A DNA stretch of 64,000 nt, taken from the NCBI GenBank assembly GCA_944390675.1, contig CALXQR010000003.1, positions 163,896-227,895 of the forward strand. The letters are read 5' to 3'. The stretch comes from an uncultured Burkholderiaceae bacterium (GTDB taxonomy: Bacteria; Pseudomonadota; Gammaproteobacteria; Burkholderiales; Burkholderiaceae_F). The translations under genes were made by a program, and so were the position numbers. Positions 20,708-30,215 of this stretch are shown here, piece by piece (positions within the stretch are counted from its first letter, which is position 1; every line of letters starts with the position of its first letter). The notes beneath the pieces are model-generated. The model did no database searches. It was not told where the DNA came from and saw nothing but the letters and a program-made list of their open reading frames with translations.

Positions 20708-21257
20708 TTTTATTGCATTTCTTTTCAACATGATCACAACCTTTGTGGGTTGTTTGTTGATTCTGCGCACCTATATTTTCTATCAGCGCCTCTCCATATT
20801 TGATCCGATTGCGCGCCTGGCCTGGTTTGGCACAAACTGGCTCGTTATTCCGGTTTCCCGTTTGGTTAAGCCCGGCCGTCGCTGGGAATGGGCTTCTGTG
20901 CTGTCGGCTTTCATTATGGCAGCCGTTGTTGCAGTCGTGACCCGTCAGGTGACGGGATTGCCCGTCAGTTGGTTGGGAGTGCCCGTCTGCGCGCTCTTTT
21001 TGTTGCTGCGCTGGGTGCTTGAACTTGTGTTGTGGGGCACGATTATTTATGTGCTGCTGTCTTGGCTGCAGCCTGCTTCGCCCGCCTACGGCATGATTTG
21101 GCGTCTGATGAATCCGATTCTGGGACCGCTTTCAAACCGCCTGCCTCGCTTGGCCGGACTGGACTGGTCGCCGCTTGTGATCTTTTTGATCGTTAATGCG
21201 CTTTTGTATTGGGTAACCCCGATTTCTCAGGGTTACTTTGTGAGCGCATGGTTCTGA
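20697..21257 (+). CDS. YggT family membrane protein
   Basis: 186 aa with four or five membrane helices and the repeated YggT pattern: LLILRTYIFYQRLSIFDP near residue 20 and LLSWLQPASPAYGMIWRLMNP near 121. YggT proteins have been linked to osmotic tolerance and division in other species but the mechanism is unknown. The start overlaps ampD by 11 bp. Converges with the PfkB gene, stops 2 bp apart. Confidence 0.85.
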   Translation: MMASFIAFLFNMITTFVGCLLILRTYIFYQRLSIFDPIARLAWFGTNWLVIPVSRLVKPGRRWEWASVLSAFIMAAVVAVVTRQVTGLPVSWLGVPVCALFLLLRWVLELVLWGTIIYVLLSWLQPASPAYGMIWRLMNPILGPLSNRLPRLAGLDWSPLVIFLIVNALLYWVTPISQGYFVSAWF

Positions 21258-21259
21258 GC

Positions 21260-22201
21260 CTAAAGAGCAATTGATTTTCCGAAGGCGCGCTCAAATGAGC
21301 GCGCTATTTTTTCAGGCGTTGCCTCATAGCCTTGCGCAGTCGGGCTTTTTGCCTTGATGGCACCCATCAAGGATGCCAGACGCATTGTGTCATCCCAATT
21401 AAGTCCAAGTGATAATCCCCGAAGCAGGCCCCCTCGGAAGGCGTCGCCGCATCCGACAGGGTAAATTGGCCCTTTTATGGGGAAGGCATCGAAGTGTTTC
21501 GGTGCTCGATTGGGCAGGTATAGCGTTGCACCATTTCCGCCTTCAGTGATGATGAGTGCTTTGAGGCGAGAGATCACATCTTCGACAGAAAGCGAAGTCT
21601 TTTGCGCAAGCACATCCCACTCGTAGGACGAAAGCGAAAGGATGTCGACGTGATCAATAAACCACTTGATTTCTTCTCCGCTTAAGTAGGCGCTGGCTTG
21701 TCCCATATCCCAAATAATTGAGGCGCCGATTGAGCGAAGATAGTTCACATGAGCTTTCATGACATGAACCCCGGTGGGCGTCACGATGCCCCAATCAATA
21801 TTTTCCTCGGGTGAAGGCAGCGCTTTATCTGCCTGAGCCATTGCGCCTTCATGAAATGCTGTCATTTGATTGCCGAGCCGGTCGGTTGTGATAAAGGCTT
21901 GAGGTGTGAAGGCATCATCGATGACTTTAATGGCATCGGTTCGGATATCCAGCTTTTGAAGATGATCCAGATAGTCTGCGCAATCTTTTCCGACGGTGGT
22001 GACAATTAAAGGATCGCCTCCGGCTGCTTTCAGACTGTAGGCGATATTGGCCGCGCAGCCGCCATAATTTTTAGCCATACGGGGAGTCTGGAAAGTTAAG
22101 TTAATTTTCTCCAGACTGTCTGCGAGCAGATGCTGAGCGAAAACGCCATCGAAATCCAAAATTGTGTCGTAGGCGACAGAGCCGGAAATAAAAACACTCA
22201 T
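21260..22201 (-). CDS. PfkB family sugar/nucleoside kinase
   Basis: 313 aa of the ribokinase fold, closest by eye to the adenosine-kinase-like branch seen in Burkholderiales. N-terminal GSVAYDTILDFDG, the Gly-Gly site GGCAANIAYSL (residues 47-57) and the catalytic-base motif as VGCGDAFRGGLL (near residue 250; the usual GAGD reads GCGD). The substrate is not readable. The AGGAGG ribosome site lies inside the stem of the upstream gene's terminator (22204-22231), which may restrict expression. Confidence 0.88.
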   Translation of the reverse strand: MSVFISGSVAYDTILDFDGVFAQHLLADSLEKINLTFQTPRMAKNYGGCAANIAYSLKAAGGDPLIVTTVGKDCADYLDHLQKLDIRTDAIKVIDDAFTPQAFITTDRLGNQMTAFHEGAMAQADKALPSPEENIDWGIVTPTGVHVMKAHVNYLRSIGASIIWDMGQASAYLSGEEIKWFIDHVDILSLSSYEWDVLAQKTSLSVEDVISRLKALIITEGGNGATLYLPNRAPKHFDAFPIKGPIYPVGCGDAFRGGLLRGLSLGLNWDDTMRLASLMGAIKAKSPTAQGYEATPEKIARSFERAFGKSIAL

Positions 22202-22203
22202 AC

Positions 22204-22231
22204 AAAAAACCTCCTGTTTTGAGCAGGAGGT
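22204..22231 (-). terminator. Terminator that contains the ribosome binding site of the PfkB gene
   Basis: On the minus strand ACCTCCTG / CAGGAGGT form an 8-bp stem with a 7-nt loop, followed by TTTTTT and then GT-ATG. AGGAGG in the 3' arm is 8 nt before the ATG at 22201. The element can both end the zinc-ribbon transcript and hide the ribosome site on any read-through RNA. Confidence 0.8.
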
Positions 22232-22243
22232 CCAATCTGTAAA

Positions 22244-23206
22244 TTAAATAATAGGATCAATTTCGACAGCCAGCGTAGCCGGATCGCCGTCAGTCATATC
22301 AAAAGCAATGGAGGCAGAGACCGTTGCTTGAGGAGCAATCGTCTGGCCTTCAGCACCGAGGTACTCTTTGGGTTCAAGACGACGCCGAGTAATGATGTCT
22401 TCTTTTTCCCCTTTCATGACGACGGTGAGAATGGGGTAAGACTGAGCGGCATTTGTGTTGTTTTTCAGCTCCACAGTGATGGCGTATTTATTGCCCTCAA
22501 CTTGCTGAAGTTTATGGCTCAGTAACGAGACGGGCGCGGAGGCGGTCTCGGCAGCATTATTTTTCGCAGCGGCCTCGTCTTTTACGGGGGCATCAAGCGG
22601 AGCCACCGTTTGACGAGGTTCGCAGGTGATTGAACCACAGATGGCGTCATAAAGAGGTTCGACTTGAGGGAATTTTGCCAACACGGCGTTTTGATTGGCT
22701 GCGAGAACCTTCACTCCGATTCCGACGACAGCCGCGACCGCGACAATAAACCAAAGCCAAGACTTAGAGGACTTTTTCTCTTCAACTTCCTCTTCCAACT
22801 CTTCTTCCGGTTCCTCAGTTTCTTCATTGGTTTCGGAAGCGGGCTGAGCGGGGTGCGTGATCACTTCGATGTTGGAGCCGCCATTGATAATGTCAAGTTT
22901 CTCGGGACCGTTTTTCGGTTCAACACGGATACCCACTAAACCTTGATTGTCATCGACAGCGTCAAAGCCTTTGAGCTGGTTGGCTAACGATTTCATGCTT
23001 GCCACGCCCTGCCGTTCAACTTCTGCTTCGTGCTCTACGCGCTTTAAGCCGCCTTCGAGATCAATGGAACGGTAGAGGTGTTCGCGGGCGTTAAAAACAT
23101 TTTGGCAAAAGCCGCAACGCACTTGACCGTTTTTGGCCTGAAGAACGTTTTCTGTGATTTTAAAAGCCTGCTGGCAGGCAGGACAGCGGGTGATGTAAAC
23201 CGTCAT
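22244..23206 (-). CDS. Zinc-ribbon membrane protein (MJ0042-type finger, DUF3426)
   Basis: 320 aa. The N-terminal zinc ribbon has CPACQQAF (residues 8-15) and CGFCQNVFNARE (31-42). An acidic linker with a Glu-rich run follows, then one membrane helix (about 150-170) and a C-terminal domain with beta-rich pattern that is probably periplasmic. This architecture is typical of Burkholderiales genes downstream of prmA. The function is not established. Here an Ldh-type gene separates it from prmA. Confidence 0.85.
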   Translation of the reverse strand: MTVYITRCPACQQAFKITENVLQAKNGQVRCGFCQNVFNAREHLYRSIDLEGGLKRVEHEAEVERQGVASMKSLANQLKGFDAVDDNQGLVGIRVEPKNGPEKLDIINGGSNIEVITHPAQPASETNEETEEPEEELEEEVEEKKSSKSWLWFIVAVAAVVGIGVKVLAANQNAVLAKFPQVEPLYDAICGSITCEPRQTVAPLDAPVKDEAAAKNNAAETASAPVSLLSHKLQQVEGNKYAITVELKNNTNAAQSYPILTVVMKGEKEDIITRRRLEPKEYLGAEGQTIAPQATVSASIAFDMTDGDPATLAVEIDPII

Positions 23207-23318
23207 AGTATTTCTTTTCCCAACTCCTGGCTCTGATAAGAGTATTAAAAATTCAGCCCACTATGATACAAGAAGCAACAACGGGCTGACAGCAAAAGCA
23301 CTCAAAATTTTGAAGGAA

Positions 23319-23343
23319 AGCCGCCGGGAAAAATCCGGCGGCT
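23319..23343 (-). terminator. Terminator of the Ldh-family gene
   Basis: Nine-bp GC-rich stem AGCCGCCGG / CCGGCGGCT, 7-nt loop, followed on the minus strand by TTTCCTTC, a weak T-run. Sits 15 bp after the stop. Confidence 0.7.
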
Positions 23344-23358
23344 GAAGAGAAAAAATAA

Positions 23359-24423
23359 TCAGAGTCCTTCAAAAAGCGAGGCATCCACTCCGGCATCCAG
23401 GCACGTCTTTTTAATGACGTTCCATTCACCGTCAGCAATTTCAACGCCCAAACGGCTTCTTTCTTCGGTGCGCATTCTTTCCGGTTCACCAGGCATCAAA
23501 ATCGGGTGATTGACGGGATCGGCCATCGGGGCAGACTTCACGTAATCAATCATGGCATCCATTTCGTTGCGCAGGAAGGCCATGTCGCAAAGCGCAGCCG
23601 GATCAATGACAAATGCGGTCATGTTGTTGACAATCGAGCCGTCTCTCGGATGACCCGGTTGAATGGTGTTGCCGCCGCTTAAGATACCTGCCATTAATTC
23701 GCAGGCAAAGCAAAGGCCGGAGCCTTTGTGTTTTGCAAACGCTAAAAGCGCACCGGGATGCTCCTGCCACATAACGCTGGGGTCATTGGTGAGGTTGCCT
23801 TGCGGATCAACAATCACCGGCTCATCAAACTTCTTGTTGGCAAGCATTGCCACACGAGTTTTTCCGAGCGCAACGATCGAAGTGGCGAAGTCAAGGATAA
23901 AGGCACCGTATTTGTCTGTTGCTGGCATCGCCACGCAGAAAGGATTAGTGCCGAAGCGTGCTTCGGAACCGCAGTACGGGGCGACAAGCGGATGGAATTG
24001 GTTGACGTTGACAAAATGCACACTCACCATACCGGCTTCCGCGGCCTGTTCTCCATAAGTGCCGATTCGGCCCAAATGACAGCAGTTGGCGATTGTATAC
24101 ATGCAGATGCCGGTTTCTTTTGCACGTTCAATGGCTTTTTGGGTTGCTTCGTATCCGGCTCTTTGACCGTAGCCTAAATTGCCTTGAAATTGCAAAATAG
24201 CGCCTTTGTCTTTGACAAGTGTCGGAGGCGTGTTGGGATGGATTTGGCCTTTTTTCAGATATTGGGTGTACATGCCGATCATTCCGACGCCATGGCTGTC
24301 GTGCCCGCGCAAATTGGCTTTCACCATATGATCAGCAACGATTTTTGACTCATACTCGTCACTTCCGTTGGCTTGCAAGAAAGCGTAAGCAACTTTATAG
24401 AGCAGCTCTTTTGAATATCGCAT
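23359..24423 (-). CDS. Ldh family (malate/lactate/ureidoglycolate-type) dehydrogenase
   Basis: NAD(P)-dependent 2-hydroxyacid dehydrogenase of the Ldh_2 family, distinct from classical LDH/MDH. 354 aa. LRGHDSHGVGM near residue 38 carries the conserved catalytic His, and HLGRIGTYGEQAAEAG near 120 is the family block; GARFGTNPF-like sequence (EARFGTNPFCVAMP) follows. The substrate could be malate, lactate or another 2-hydroxyacid. AGGAGG lies 7 nt before ATG 24423. It has its own terminator on each side, so it seems an independent unit within the acc-prmA region. Confidence 0.88.
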   Translation of the reverse strand: MRYSKELLYKVAYAFLQANGSDEYESKIVADHMVKANLRGHDSHGVGMIGMYTQYLKKGQIHPNTPPTLVKDKGAILQFQGNLGYGQRAGYEATQKAIERAKETGICMYTIANCCHLGRIGTYGEQAAEAGMVSVHFVNVNQFHPLVAPYCGSEARFGTNPFCVAMPATDKYGAFILDFATSIVALGKTRVAMLANKKFDEPVIVDPQGNLTNDPSVMWQEHPGALLAFAKHKGSGLCFACELMAGILSGGNTIQPGHPRDGSIVNNMTAFVIDPAALCDMAFLRNEMDAMIDYVKSAPMADPVNHPILMPGEPERMRTEERSRLGVEIADGEWNVIKKTCLDAGVDASLFEGL

Positions 24424-24503
24424 TTCGTCCTCCTAAGTCATTCTTCAATTGTATTTTTTTGTTTGAGGAGGCATCTAAGCGAAATTTCTTACTTTAGAAA
24501 AAG

Positions 24504-24534
24504 AAAAAGCGAAGGTTTTGAGGCCTTCGCTTTT
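24504..24534. terminator. Bidirectional terminator after prmA
   Basis: Stem AAAAGCGAAGG (24505-24515) / CCTTCGCTTTT (24524-24534), 8-nt loop. On the minus strand it is followed by TCTTTTTC and ends the accB-accC-prmA transcript. Confidence 0.85.
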
Positions 24535-24553
24535 CGTTTGAGGTTGCGGTTCG

Positions 24554-25453
24554 CTATTGTTTGGTTCCCGCAATGCAGACCCAACCTTCATTTTCTTTCC
24601 AAACAGAAAGTTTTACTGAAGGGTCGGCTTGTCGATAAACCTCGATAACTTCTTCAGCCTGACGAGCTAAAACGCCGGACAAAACCAAATGGCCTTGCGG
24701 TTTTACACGGGCCAAAAGCGCGGGCGCCAAGAGCTTGAGAGGATTGGAGAGGATATTGGCGACAACAATGTCAAAAGTGCCCTCAGGCATATCCTTCGGA
24801 AGGACAAAGGTCGCCGGAGCCTCATTGGCTTTTGAATTGTCAATGGCGGCTTCAACTGCCTGCGGGTCGATGTCAGTGCCTAAAACGTCACCAGCGCCAA
24901 GTTTTTTGGCGGCAATCGCCAAAATGCCGGTTCCACAGCCGTAATCGAGCACGCTTTCACCAGCCTTCACATTGGCATCGAGCCATTGCAGGCAAAGGTG
25001 AGTGGTGGGGTGGCTGCCGGTGCCGAACGCAACACCGGGGTCAAGTCGAATGTTGATCGCCGTGTCGCCGGCAGGCGGTTCGTGCCAGGTGGGCACAATC
25101 CAGAGACGGTCGGAAATTCGGACCGGCTGGAATTGCGCTTGCGTGATTCTTACCCAATCGGCATCTTCGACTTGTTTGTCGCTCACCAATTTCGGTTCGG
25201 CAACGCCAAGACCTTTCACAGCAATAGCGAGGTCTAAACCGAAATCAAAATCATCGTCAACGAGGATTTTGAGGTACGAATTTTTCCACGCTAATTTGCT
25301 GGGTTCTAAACCCGGTTCGCCATAGAGCGGTTGCTCATCAGGCGTATCGGCGTCTGCGTCCTCAATGGACACGGACAACGCGCCCGCGTCCATCAAGGCA
25401 TCACCCAGAACCTCAGCGGCTCTGTCATTGACCAATAAGGTAATCTCGCGCAT
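24554..25453 (-). CDS. prmA: Ribosomal protein L11 methyltransferase
   Basis: SAM-dependent enzyme that trimethylates ribosomal protein L11. 299 aa from MREITLLVNDRAAEVLGDAL; a longer in-frame start at 25552 lies within accC and is rejected. The SAM-binding core is LDYGCGTGILAIAAKKLGA near residue 165, preceded by DPGVAFGTGSHPTTHLCLQW and followed by VVANILSNPL near 230. It starts 1 bp after the accC stop, so translation is coupled. Confidence 0.97.
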   Translation of the reverse strand: MREITLLVNDRAAEVLGDALMDAGALSVSIEDADADTPDEQPLYGEPGLEPSKLAWKNSYLKILVDDDFDFGLDLAIAVKGLGVAEPKLVSDKQVEDADWVRITQAQFQPVRISDRLWIVPTWHEPPAGDTAINIRLDPGVAFGTGSHPTTHLCLQWLDANVKAGESVLDYGCGTGILAIAAKKLGAGDVLGTDIDPQAVEAAIDNSKANEAPATFVLPKDMPEGTFDIVVANILSNPLKLLAPALLARVKPQGHLVLSGVLARQAEEVIEVYRQADPSVKLSVWKENEGWVCIAGTKQ

Positions 25454-25454
25454 C

Positions 25455-26831
25455 TTAGAGGCTGTCCTCGTGAGTGGTGCGTTGTTTTTGCAAGTCTTTG
25501 AGCCGTTCTTCCAAATAGTGGATGCTGGCGCCGCCTTGGCGGAACTTTTCATCCATCATCAGTTCGCGGTGCAAAGGCAAGTTGGTCTTAATGCCCGTGA
25601 CAACCATTTCAGATAATGCAATCTTCATGCGTGCGATAGCCGTTTCGCGGTCATCACCATAGGCAATCAATTTACCGATCATCGAGTCATAGTAGGGCGG
25701 CACAAAGTAGCCCGAATAAACGTGGCTGTCGAAGCGGATGCCGGGGCCGCCCGGCGTATGCCAAGCCGTCACACGTCCCGGACTCGGAACGAAAGTAAAC
25801 GGATCTTCGGCATTGATACGGCATTCGATCGCGTGACCGCGAAGTTGGATGTCACGTTGCTTGTAGTTCAAACGTTCACCGTAGGCCACACGAATTTGTT
25901 CGCGAACAAGATCAACACCGGTAATAAGTTCGGTCACCGGATGTTCAACCTGAATACGAGTGTTCATTTCGATGAAGTAGAACTGCTCGTTTTCGTACAA
26001 AAATTCAAACGTGCCGGCTCCGCGATAACCGATTCGTTTGCAGGCTTCAACGCAGCGTTCGCCCACTTTTTCAACCAGTTTGCGGGAAATGCCGGGAGCG
26101 GGAGCTTCTTCCAAAACCTTTTGGTTGCGGCGCTGCATGGAGCAATCGCGTTCGCCCAAATAGATGGCGTTGTGGAAATTGTCTGCGAGCACTTGAATTT
26201 CAATGTGGCGCGGATTTTCCAGGAATTTTTCCATGTAAACCGTGGGGTTGCCGAAAGCAGCCTGCGCTTCTTGGCGAGTCATGGAAACAGCGTTGATAAG
26301 CGCGGCCTCCGTGCGAACCACGCGCATGCCGCGTCCGCCGCCGCCACCACTAGCTTTAATAATGACGGGGTAGCCGATCTTGCGGGCAATCTGGATGATT
26401 TCATCGGGATCATCCGGCAGAGCGCCGTCTGAGCCGGGCACAACCGGCACGCCAGCTTCAATCATGGCCTTTTTGGCCGAGACCTTATCACCCATGATGC
26501 GGATGGAGTCAGGGCGCGGACCGATAAAGGCAAAGCCTGAGCGTTCCACTCGTTCAGCGAAATCGGCATTTTCAGACAAAAAGCCGTAGCCGGGGTGAAT
26601 GGCTTCGGCATCGGTCACTTCAGCAGCGCTGATAATGGCCGGAATATTGAGGTAACTGTCAACCGACGGGGCAGGGCCGATGCAGACTGATTCATCGGCC
26701 AAACGCACGTATTTGGCGTCAACGTCAGCCGTGGAGTGCACCACCACCGTCTTGATATTCATTTCGCGGCAAGCTCTTTGAATGCGCAAGGCAATCTCGC
26801 CGCGGTTGGCGATCAAGATTTTTCCGAACAT
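25455..26831 (-). CDS. accC: Acetyl-CoA carboxylase, biotin carboxylase subunit
   Basis: Carboxylates the biotin of AccB using bicarbonate and ATP, the first half-reaction of fatty-acid synthesis. 458 aa. ATP-grasp features: [14 protein letters not shown] near residue 159, [19 protein letters not shown] near 228, and [13 protein letters not shown] near 288. N-terminus [16 protein letters not shown] is canonical. Follows accB by 5 bp in an accB-accC-prmA operon. Confidence 0.98.
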   Translation of the reverse strand: MFGKILIANRGEIALRIQRACREMNIKTVVVHSTADVDAKYVRLADESVCIGPAPSVDSYLNIPAIISAAEVTDAEAIHPGYGFLSENADFAERVERSGFAFIGPRPDSIRIMGDKVSAKKAMIEAGVPVVPGSDGALPDDPDEIIQIARKIGYPVIIKASGGGGGRGMRVVRTEAALINAVSMTRQEAQAAFGNPTVYMEKFLENPRHIEIQVLADNFHNAIYLGERDCSMQRRNQKVLEEAPAPGISRKLVEKVGERCVEACKRIGYRGAGTFEFLYENEQFYFIEMNTRIQVEHPVTELITGVDLVREQIRVAYGERLNYKQRDIQLRGHAIECRINAEDPFTFVPSPGRVTAWHTPGGPGIRFDSHVYSGYFVPPYYDSMIGKLIAYGDDRETAIARMKIALSEMVVTGIKTNLPLHRELMMDEKFRQGGASIHYLEERLKDLQKQRTTHEDSL

Positions 26832-26836
26832 AGTGC

Positions 26837-27292
26837 TTAGCCGATGATAAAGAGGGGTTGGCCGAATTCAACCGGTTGAGCGTTTTCAACACAGATTTCT
26901 TTAATGGTGCCGGAGGTTTCCGCTTCAATTTCATTCAAAAGCTTCATAGCTTCGATGATGCCGAGCGTTTGACCGGCTTCCACATGATCGCCCACTTTGA
27001 CAAAGGGTTCAGCACCAGGGTTCGGAGCACGATAGAACGTACCGACCATCGGAGAGGTCACCGTCGTGCCTTCGACTGCGGGTTCTTCGGCCGCAGCTTG
27101 CGGCTGAGCGGCAGGAGCAGCAGGAGCGGGCGCCGGGGCGGCAACAACCGGAGCGGCCACGGGTGCTGCGACAGCAACGGTTTGTACCTTATTGACAATA
27201 CGCACCTTATCGTTTTCTTCCGTTACTTCAAGCTCCGAGATGCCGCTTTCGGCAACTAAGTCGATTAACGTTTTCAGTTTGCGTAAATCCAT
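26837..27292 (-). CDS. accB: Acetyl-CoA carboxylase, biotin carboxyl carrier protein
   Basis: Carries biotin between AccC and the AccAD transferase. 151 aa: N-terminal [22 protein letters not shown], an Ala/Pro linker (about 40-75), and a biotinyl domain with [12 protein letters not shown], biotin on Lys117. The usual EAMKM/EAMKLM motif reads EAMKLL here, a conservative change. GAGG lies 8 nt before the ATG. First gene of accB-accC-prmA. Confidence 0.97.
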   Translation of the reverse strand: MDLRKLKTLIDLVAESGISELEVTEENDKVRIVNKVQTVAVAAPVAAPVVAAPAPAPAAPAAQPQAAAEEPAVEGTTVTSPMVGTFYRAPNPGAEPFVKVGDHVEAGQTLGIIEAMKLLNEIEAETSGTIKEICVENAQPVEFGQPLFIIG

Positions 27293-27680
27293 TTCAAAGA
27301 CCTCTTATATATACATAAAAGCCCGACATATCATCCGATCGACAGAGGTGATCATCCGCTTATATCGAGTAAATTGATTATTTAATCTGCATTTTCATGC
27401 TTTTTGCGCTAAAAGTCTAGTAATTTCGTTTAATTTTTCGATTTTTGAAGCTATTTTTATCACGGATTCACGCTAGTCCTGACGTATTCGACCATTCGGA
27501 CGGTATGAAAGTTCGAATGGAAATTAAGGCATTTTGCTGTTAATTGAAAACAGATTAAATAAAACCGGAGGATCCTTGTTTATTTATTGAGCAAAACGAA
27601 TAAAAGATGAACAAAGTTTTGATACGAAAGAGTCTTTTTTCGCTAAAATATCCAAGTTTTTCAAGGGGTTTTGACATTTT
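27293..27680. other. 388-bp AT-rich divergent intergenic region accB/mpl
   Basis: No gene is supported here. It must hold the accB promoter (minus strand) and the mpl promoter (plus). A plausible mpl promoter is listed separately; I could not identify a convincing accB promoter, though accB mRNA leaders are long in other bacteria. No tRNA or clear hairpin was found. Confidence 0.6.
27619..27649 (+). promoter_or_regulatory. Candidate promoter of mpl
   Basis: TTGATA (27619-27624) and TAAAAT (27644-27649) with a 19-bp spacer, slightly long. It lies 32 bp before the mpl ATG. Confidence 0.35.
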
Positions 27681-29015
27681 ATGCATATCCATATCTTAGG
27701 AATTTGCGGAACCTTCATGGGTGGAATCGCCCAGTTGGCTCGTGCGGCCGGTCATCGCGTGACAGGCTGTGACGCAAATGTTTATCCGCCAATGAGTGAC
27801 CAGCTGACCGCTGCAGGAATTGAACTTATTGAAGGTTTTGACGTTGACCAACTCAAAATCAACCCCGATCTTTATGTGATCGGGAACGCGATTTCTCGTG
27901 GCAACCCTTTGCTTGAAGCAATTTTGAACGAACAGCTGCCTTATACATCCGGTCCTCAGTGGTTGGGTGAAAATATCTTGGGGCGGCGTCATGTGTTGGC
28001 CGTGGCAGGCACGCACGGTAAAACAACAACCAGCTCCCTTTTGACCTGGATATTGGAATATGCCGGTTTGAATCCGAGCTTTTTGATCGGTGGCGTTCCG
28101 GCAAATTTTGAACATTCAGCTCGCCTGACAGACTCAAAGTATTTTGTAATTGAGGCCGATGAGTATGACACCTGTTTTTTCGATAAACGTTCGAAATTCG
28201 TTCATTATCGGCCAAAAACCGCGATTTTGAATAATCTTGAATACGATCACGCGGATATTTTTCCGGATTTGGCAGCGATTGAAACTCAGTTTCATCATTT
28301 AGTGAGAACGATGGCACAGAACGCCAGAGTTATCGTTAACGGTCAAAGTGATGCTTTGTCGAGAGTTCTGGCTCGCGGGCTTTACAGCGAATGTGATTAT
28401 TTCAATGACGCAAGAGGCTGGCATTTAAAAGATCAAGAACTCTTTTATAAAGATCAGTCGGTTGGAGAAATCGTTTTGGCTCTGCCGGGTCACCACAATC
28501 TTTTGAACGCATCTGCCGCTATTGCTGCGGCAAACCACATCGGCATTCCCGCCCAGGTGTCAATTGCGGCATTGAAGGCCTTTAGCGGTGTGAAAAGACG
28601 TATGGAAGTCAAAGGTGTCGTTCGAGGCGTAACCGTCATTGACGACTTTGCCCATCATCCAACTGCTATTACTGAAACAATCGCCGCGCTTAGAGGGAAA
28701 ATGGGTGCAAAGGGGCGTATCATCGCCGTGCTTGAACCTCGCAGCAACACGATGAAAATGGGTACGATGAAAGATCGTTTGCCGGGAAGCCTTGCCGGGG
28801 CTGATGCGGTCATCTGTTATGCGGATCCGAAATTGGGATGGGATGTTCAGGCAGCTTTAACCCCCTTGGGATTAAAAGCTCATGTGTATCACTCAATTGA
28901 AGAAACTGCCCGAGAGGCTGTTCGTTTGGCTGAAAAAGACGATTCAATTCTCGTCATGAGTAACGGCGGTTTCGGCGGTATTCATGGAAAGATTCTTTCG
29001 TATTTGAAGGATTGA
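27681..29015 (+). CDS. mpl: UDP-N-acetylmuramate:L-alanyl-gamma-D-glutamyl-meso-diaminopimelate ligase
   Basis: Recycling ligase that joins the murein tripeptide to UDP-MurNAc, bypassing MurC-E. 444 aa, Mur ligase fold: N-terminal MHIHILGICGTFMGGIAQLA, ATP loop GTHGKTTTSSLL near residue 112, the Mpl-typical EADEYDTCFFDKRSKF near 158, and a C-terminal domain with DDFAHHPTA near 320 and LEPRSNTMK near 353. AAGGGG is about 13 nt before the ATG. Heads a tightly spaced run with three more genes. Confidence 0.96.
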   Translation: MHIHILGICGTFMGGIAQLARAAGHRVTGCDANVYPPMSDQLTAAGIELIEGFDVDQLKINPDLYVIGNAISRGNPLLEAILNEQLPYTSGPQWLGENILGRRHVLAVAGTHGKTTTSSLLTWILEYAGLNPSFLIGGVPANFEHSARLTDSKYFVIEADEYDTCFFDKRSKFVHYRPKTAILNNLEYDHADIFPDLAAIETQFHHLVRTMAQNARVIVNGQSDALSRVLARGLYSECDYFNDARGWHLKDQELFYKDQSVGEIVLALPGHHNLLNASAAIAAANHIGIPAQVSIAALKAFSGVKRRMEVKGVVRGVTVIDDFAHHPTAITETIAALRGKMGAKGRIIAVLEPRSNTMKMGTMKDRLPGSLAGADAVICYADPKLGWDVQAALTPLGLKAHVYHSIEETAREAVRLAEKDDSILVMSNGGFGGIHGKILSYLKD

Positions 29016-29022
29016 GTCTCAA

Positions 29023-29604
29023 ATGGTGGTGATGTATCTTCACGGATTTCGATCGATCCCCGAAAGCAATAAGGGCAAGATCATGAGGAAGGCTTTCTCA
29101 GAAAAGATGGCTTTCCTTGCGCCCGATTTAAATGTCGGGCCGACAGAAGTAAAAGAAATACTGCTTGAAGCCGTGAAATTGATTTCACCGAAAGAGCTTT
29201 GTCTGGTCGGATCGAGTTTGGGCGGCTTTTATGCCACGTGGCTTGCCGAAAAGATTGGCTGCAAAGCGGTGCTGCTCAACCCTGCTACGGAACCTTGGTG
29301 TGTGATTAATGATTATCTGGGCGTCCAACCGATAGCAAACACAGGCAGAACCATTGAGGTAAAGCCAGAATTTGCTGATCAGGTCAAAGAAATGGACTGC
29401 CGGGAAATTCATCCGGAGCGTTACCTTGTCTTTTTGTCCACTGCCGACGAGGTGTTGGATTGGCATAAGGCCGAGAAAAAATTTGCGGCTTGTCAGACGG
29501 TACTTTTGCCCGACAATACGCACGAAATTGAAAATTTTGAACAATGCCTGCCGAAAATTGAGGCTTTTATATCGGCGGCTTTATCCGAAAGGAATTCTAA
29601 GTAA
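29023..29604 (+). CDS. YqiA/YcfP-type alpha/beta-hydrolase (esterase)
   Basis: 193-aa single-domain hydrolase. The N-terminal YLHGFRSIPESNKG supplies the oxyanion region, the nucleophile elbow is GSSLGGFY near residue 66, and the C-terminal DNTHEIENFE provides the His. E. coli YqiA hydrolyses short acyl esters, but the physiological substrate is unknown. Begins 7 bp after mpl and its stop overlaps the next start (TAATG). Confidence 0.85.
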   Translation: MVVMYLHGFRSIPESNKGKIMRKAFSEKMAFLAPDLNVGPTEVKEILLEAVKLISPKELCLVGSSLGGFYATWLAEKIGCKAVLLNPATEPWCVINDYLGVQPIANTGRTIEVKPEFADQVKEMDCREIHPERYLVFLSTADEVLDWHKAEKKFAACQTVLLPDNTHEIENFEQCLPKIEAFISAALSERNSK

Positions 29605-30215
29605 TGGAATACACTTTCTTTTCCGCCCTGCTGCTGATGTTTTTGATGGCAGATCCTTTAGGCAATATTCCTGTTTTTATTTCAACACTTAAGCAGGTTG
29701 CTCCCGAGAGGCGCTCAAAAATCATCCTTCGAGAATGTTTGATCGCGGCTTTGGTTTTGGCAATTTTCGCTTTTGGCGGCAAGGCATTTTTGGACGCCTT
29801 GGGTCTGAGCCAAGCTGCGCTCTCAATTGGCGGCGGCTTAATTGTTTTGCTGATGGCTATCCGCATGGTTTTCCCCTCAAAAGAAGGTGTTTTCGGTGAA
29901 GCGCCGGGCGGCGAACCTTTTATTGTTCCTTTAGCTATTCCTGCTATTGCGGGACCGTCGACATTGGCCACAATTTTGCTTTTGGTCGGTCATGATCCGG
30001 ATCGGATGTTGGAATGGTTGGCAGTGGTTTTGCTCACCTGTTTAATCAGTGCAGTGATTTTGGTATTTGCCGAACGTGTCCAGGCGTTGGTTGGCGAGCG
30101 GACAACGGCCGCTTTTGAGCGTCTTATGGGCTTGATTTTGGCTACAATGGCCGTTCAAATGTTTTTAACCGGTATTACCCAATTCATTCAAACAACGCTG
30201 AAGGGAGCGCTTTGA
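29604..30215 (+). CDS. MarC/YhgN family membrane protein
   Basis: 203 aa with six hydrophobic helices. LMADPLGNIPVFISTLKQ near residue 15 and PLAIPAIAGPSTLATILLL near 112 are characteristic of the MarC (UPF0056) family. Despite the name, MarC is not shown to cause drug resistance and its substrate is unknown. Its start overlaps the esterase stop by one base and its stop overlaps the next gene by one base. Confidence 0.88.
   Translation: MEYTFFSALLLMFLMADPLGNIPVFISTLKQVAPERRSKIILRECLIAALVLAIFAFGGKAFLDALGLSQAALSIGGGLIVLLMAIRMVFPSKEGVFGEAPGGEPFIVPLAIPAIAGPSTLATILLLVGHDPDRMLEWLAVVLLTCLISAVILVFAERVQALVGERTTAAFERLMGLILATMAVQMFLTGITQFIQTTLKGAL

Noticed and set aside
25454..25552. Longer prmA start
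   Set aside because: The extra codons overlap the accC coding region and do not resemble PrmA.
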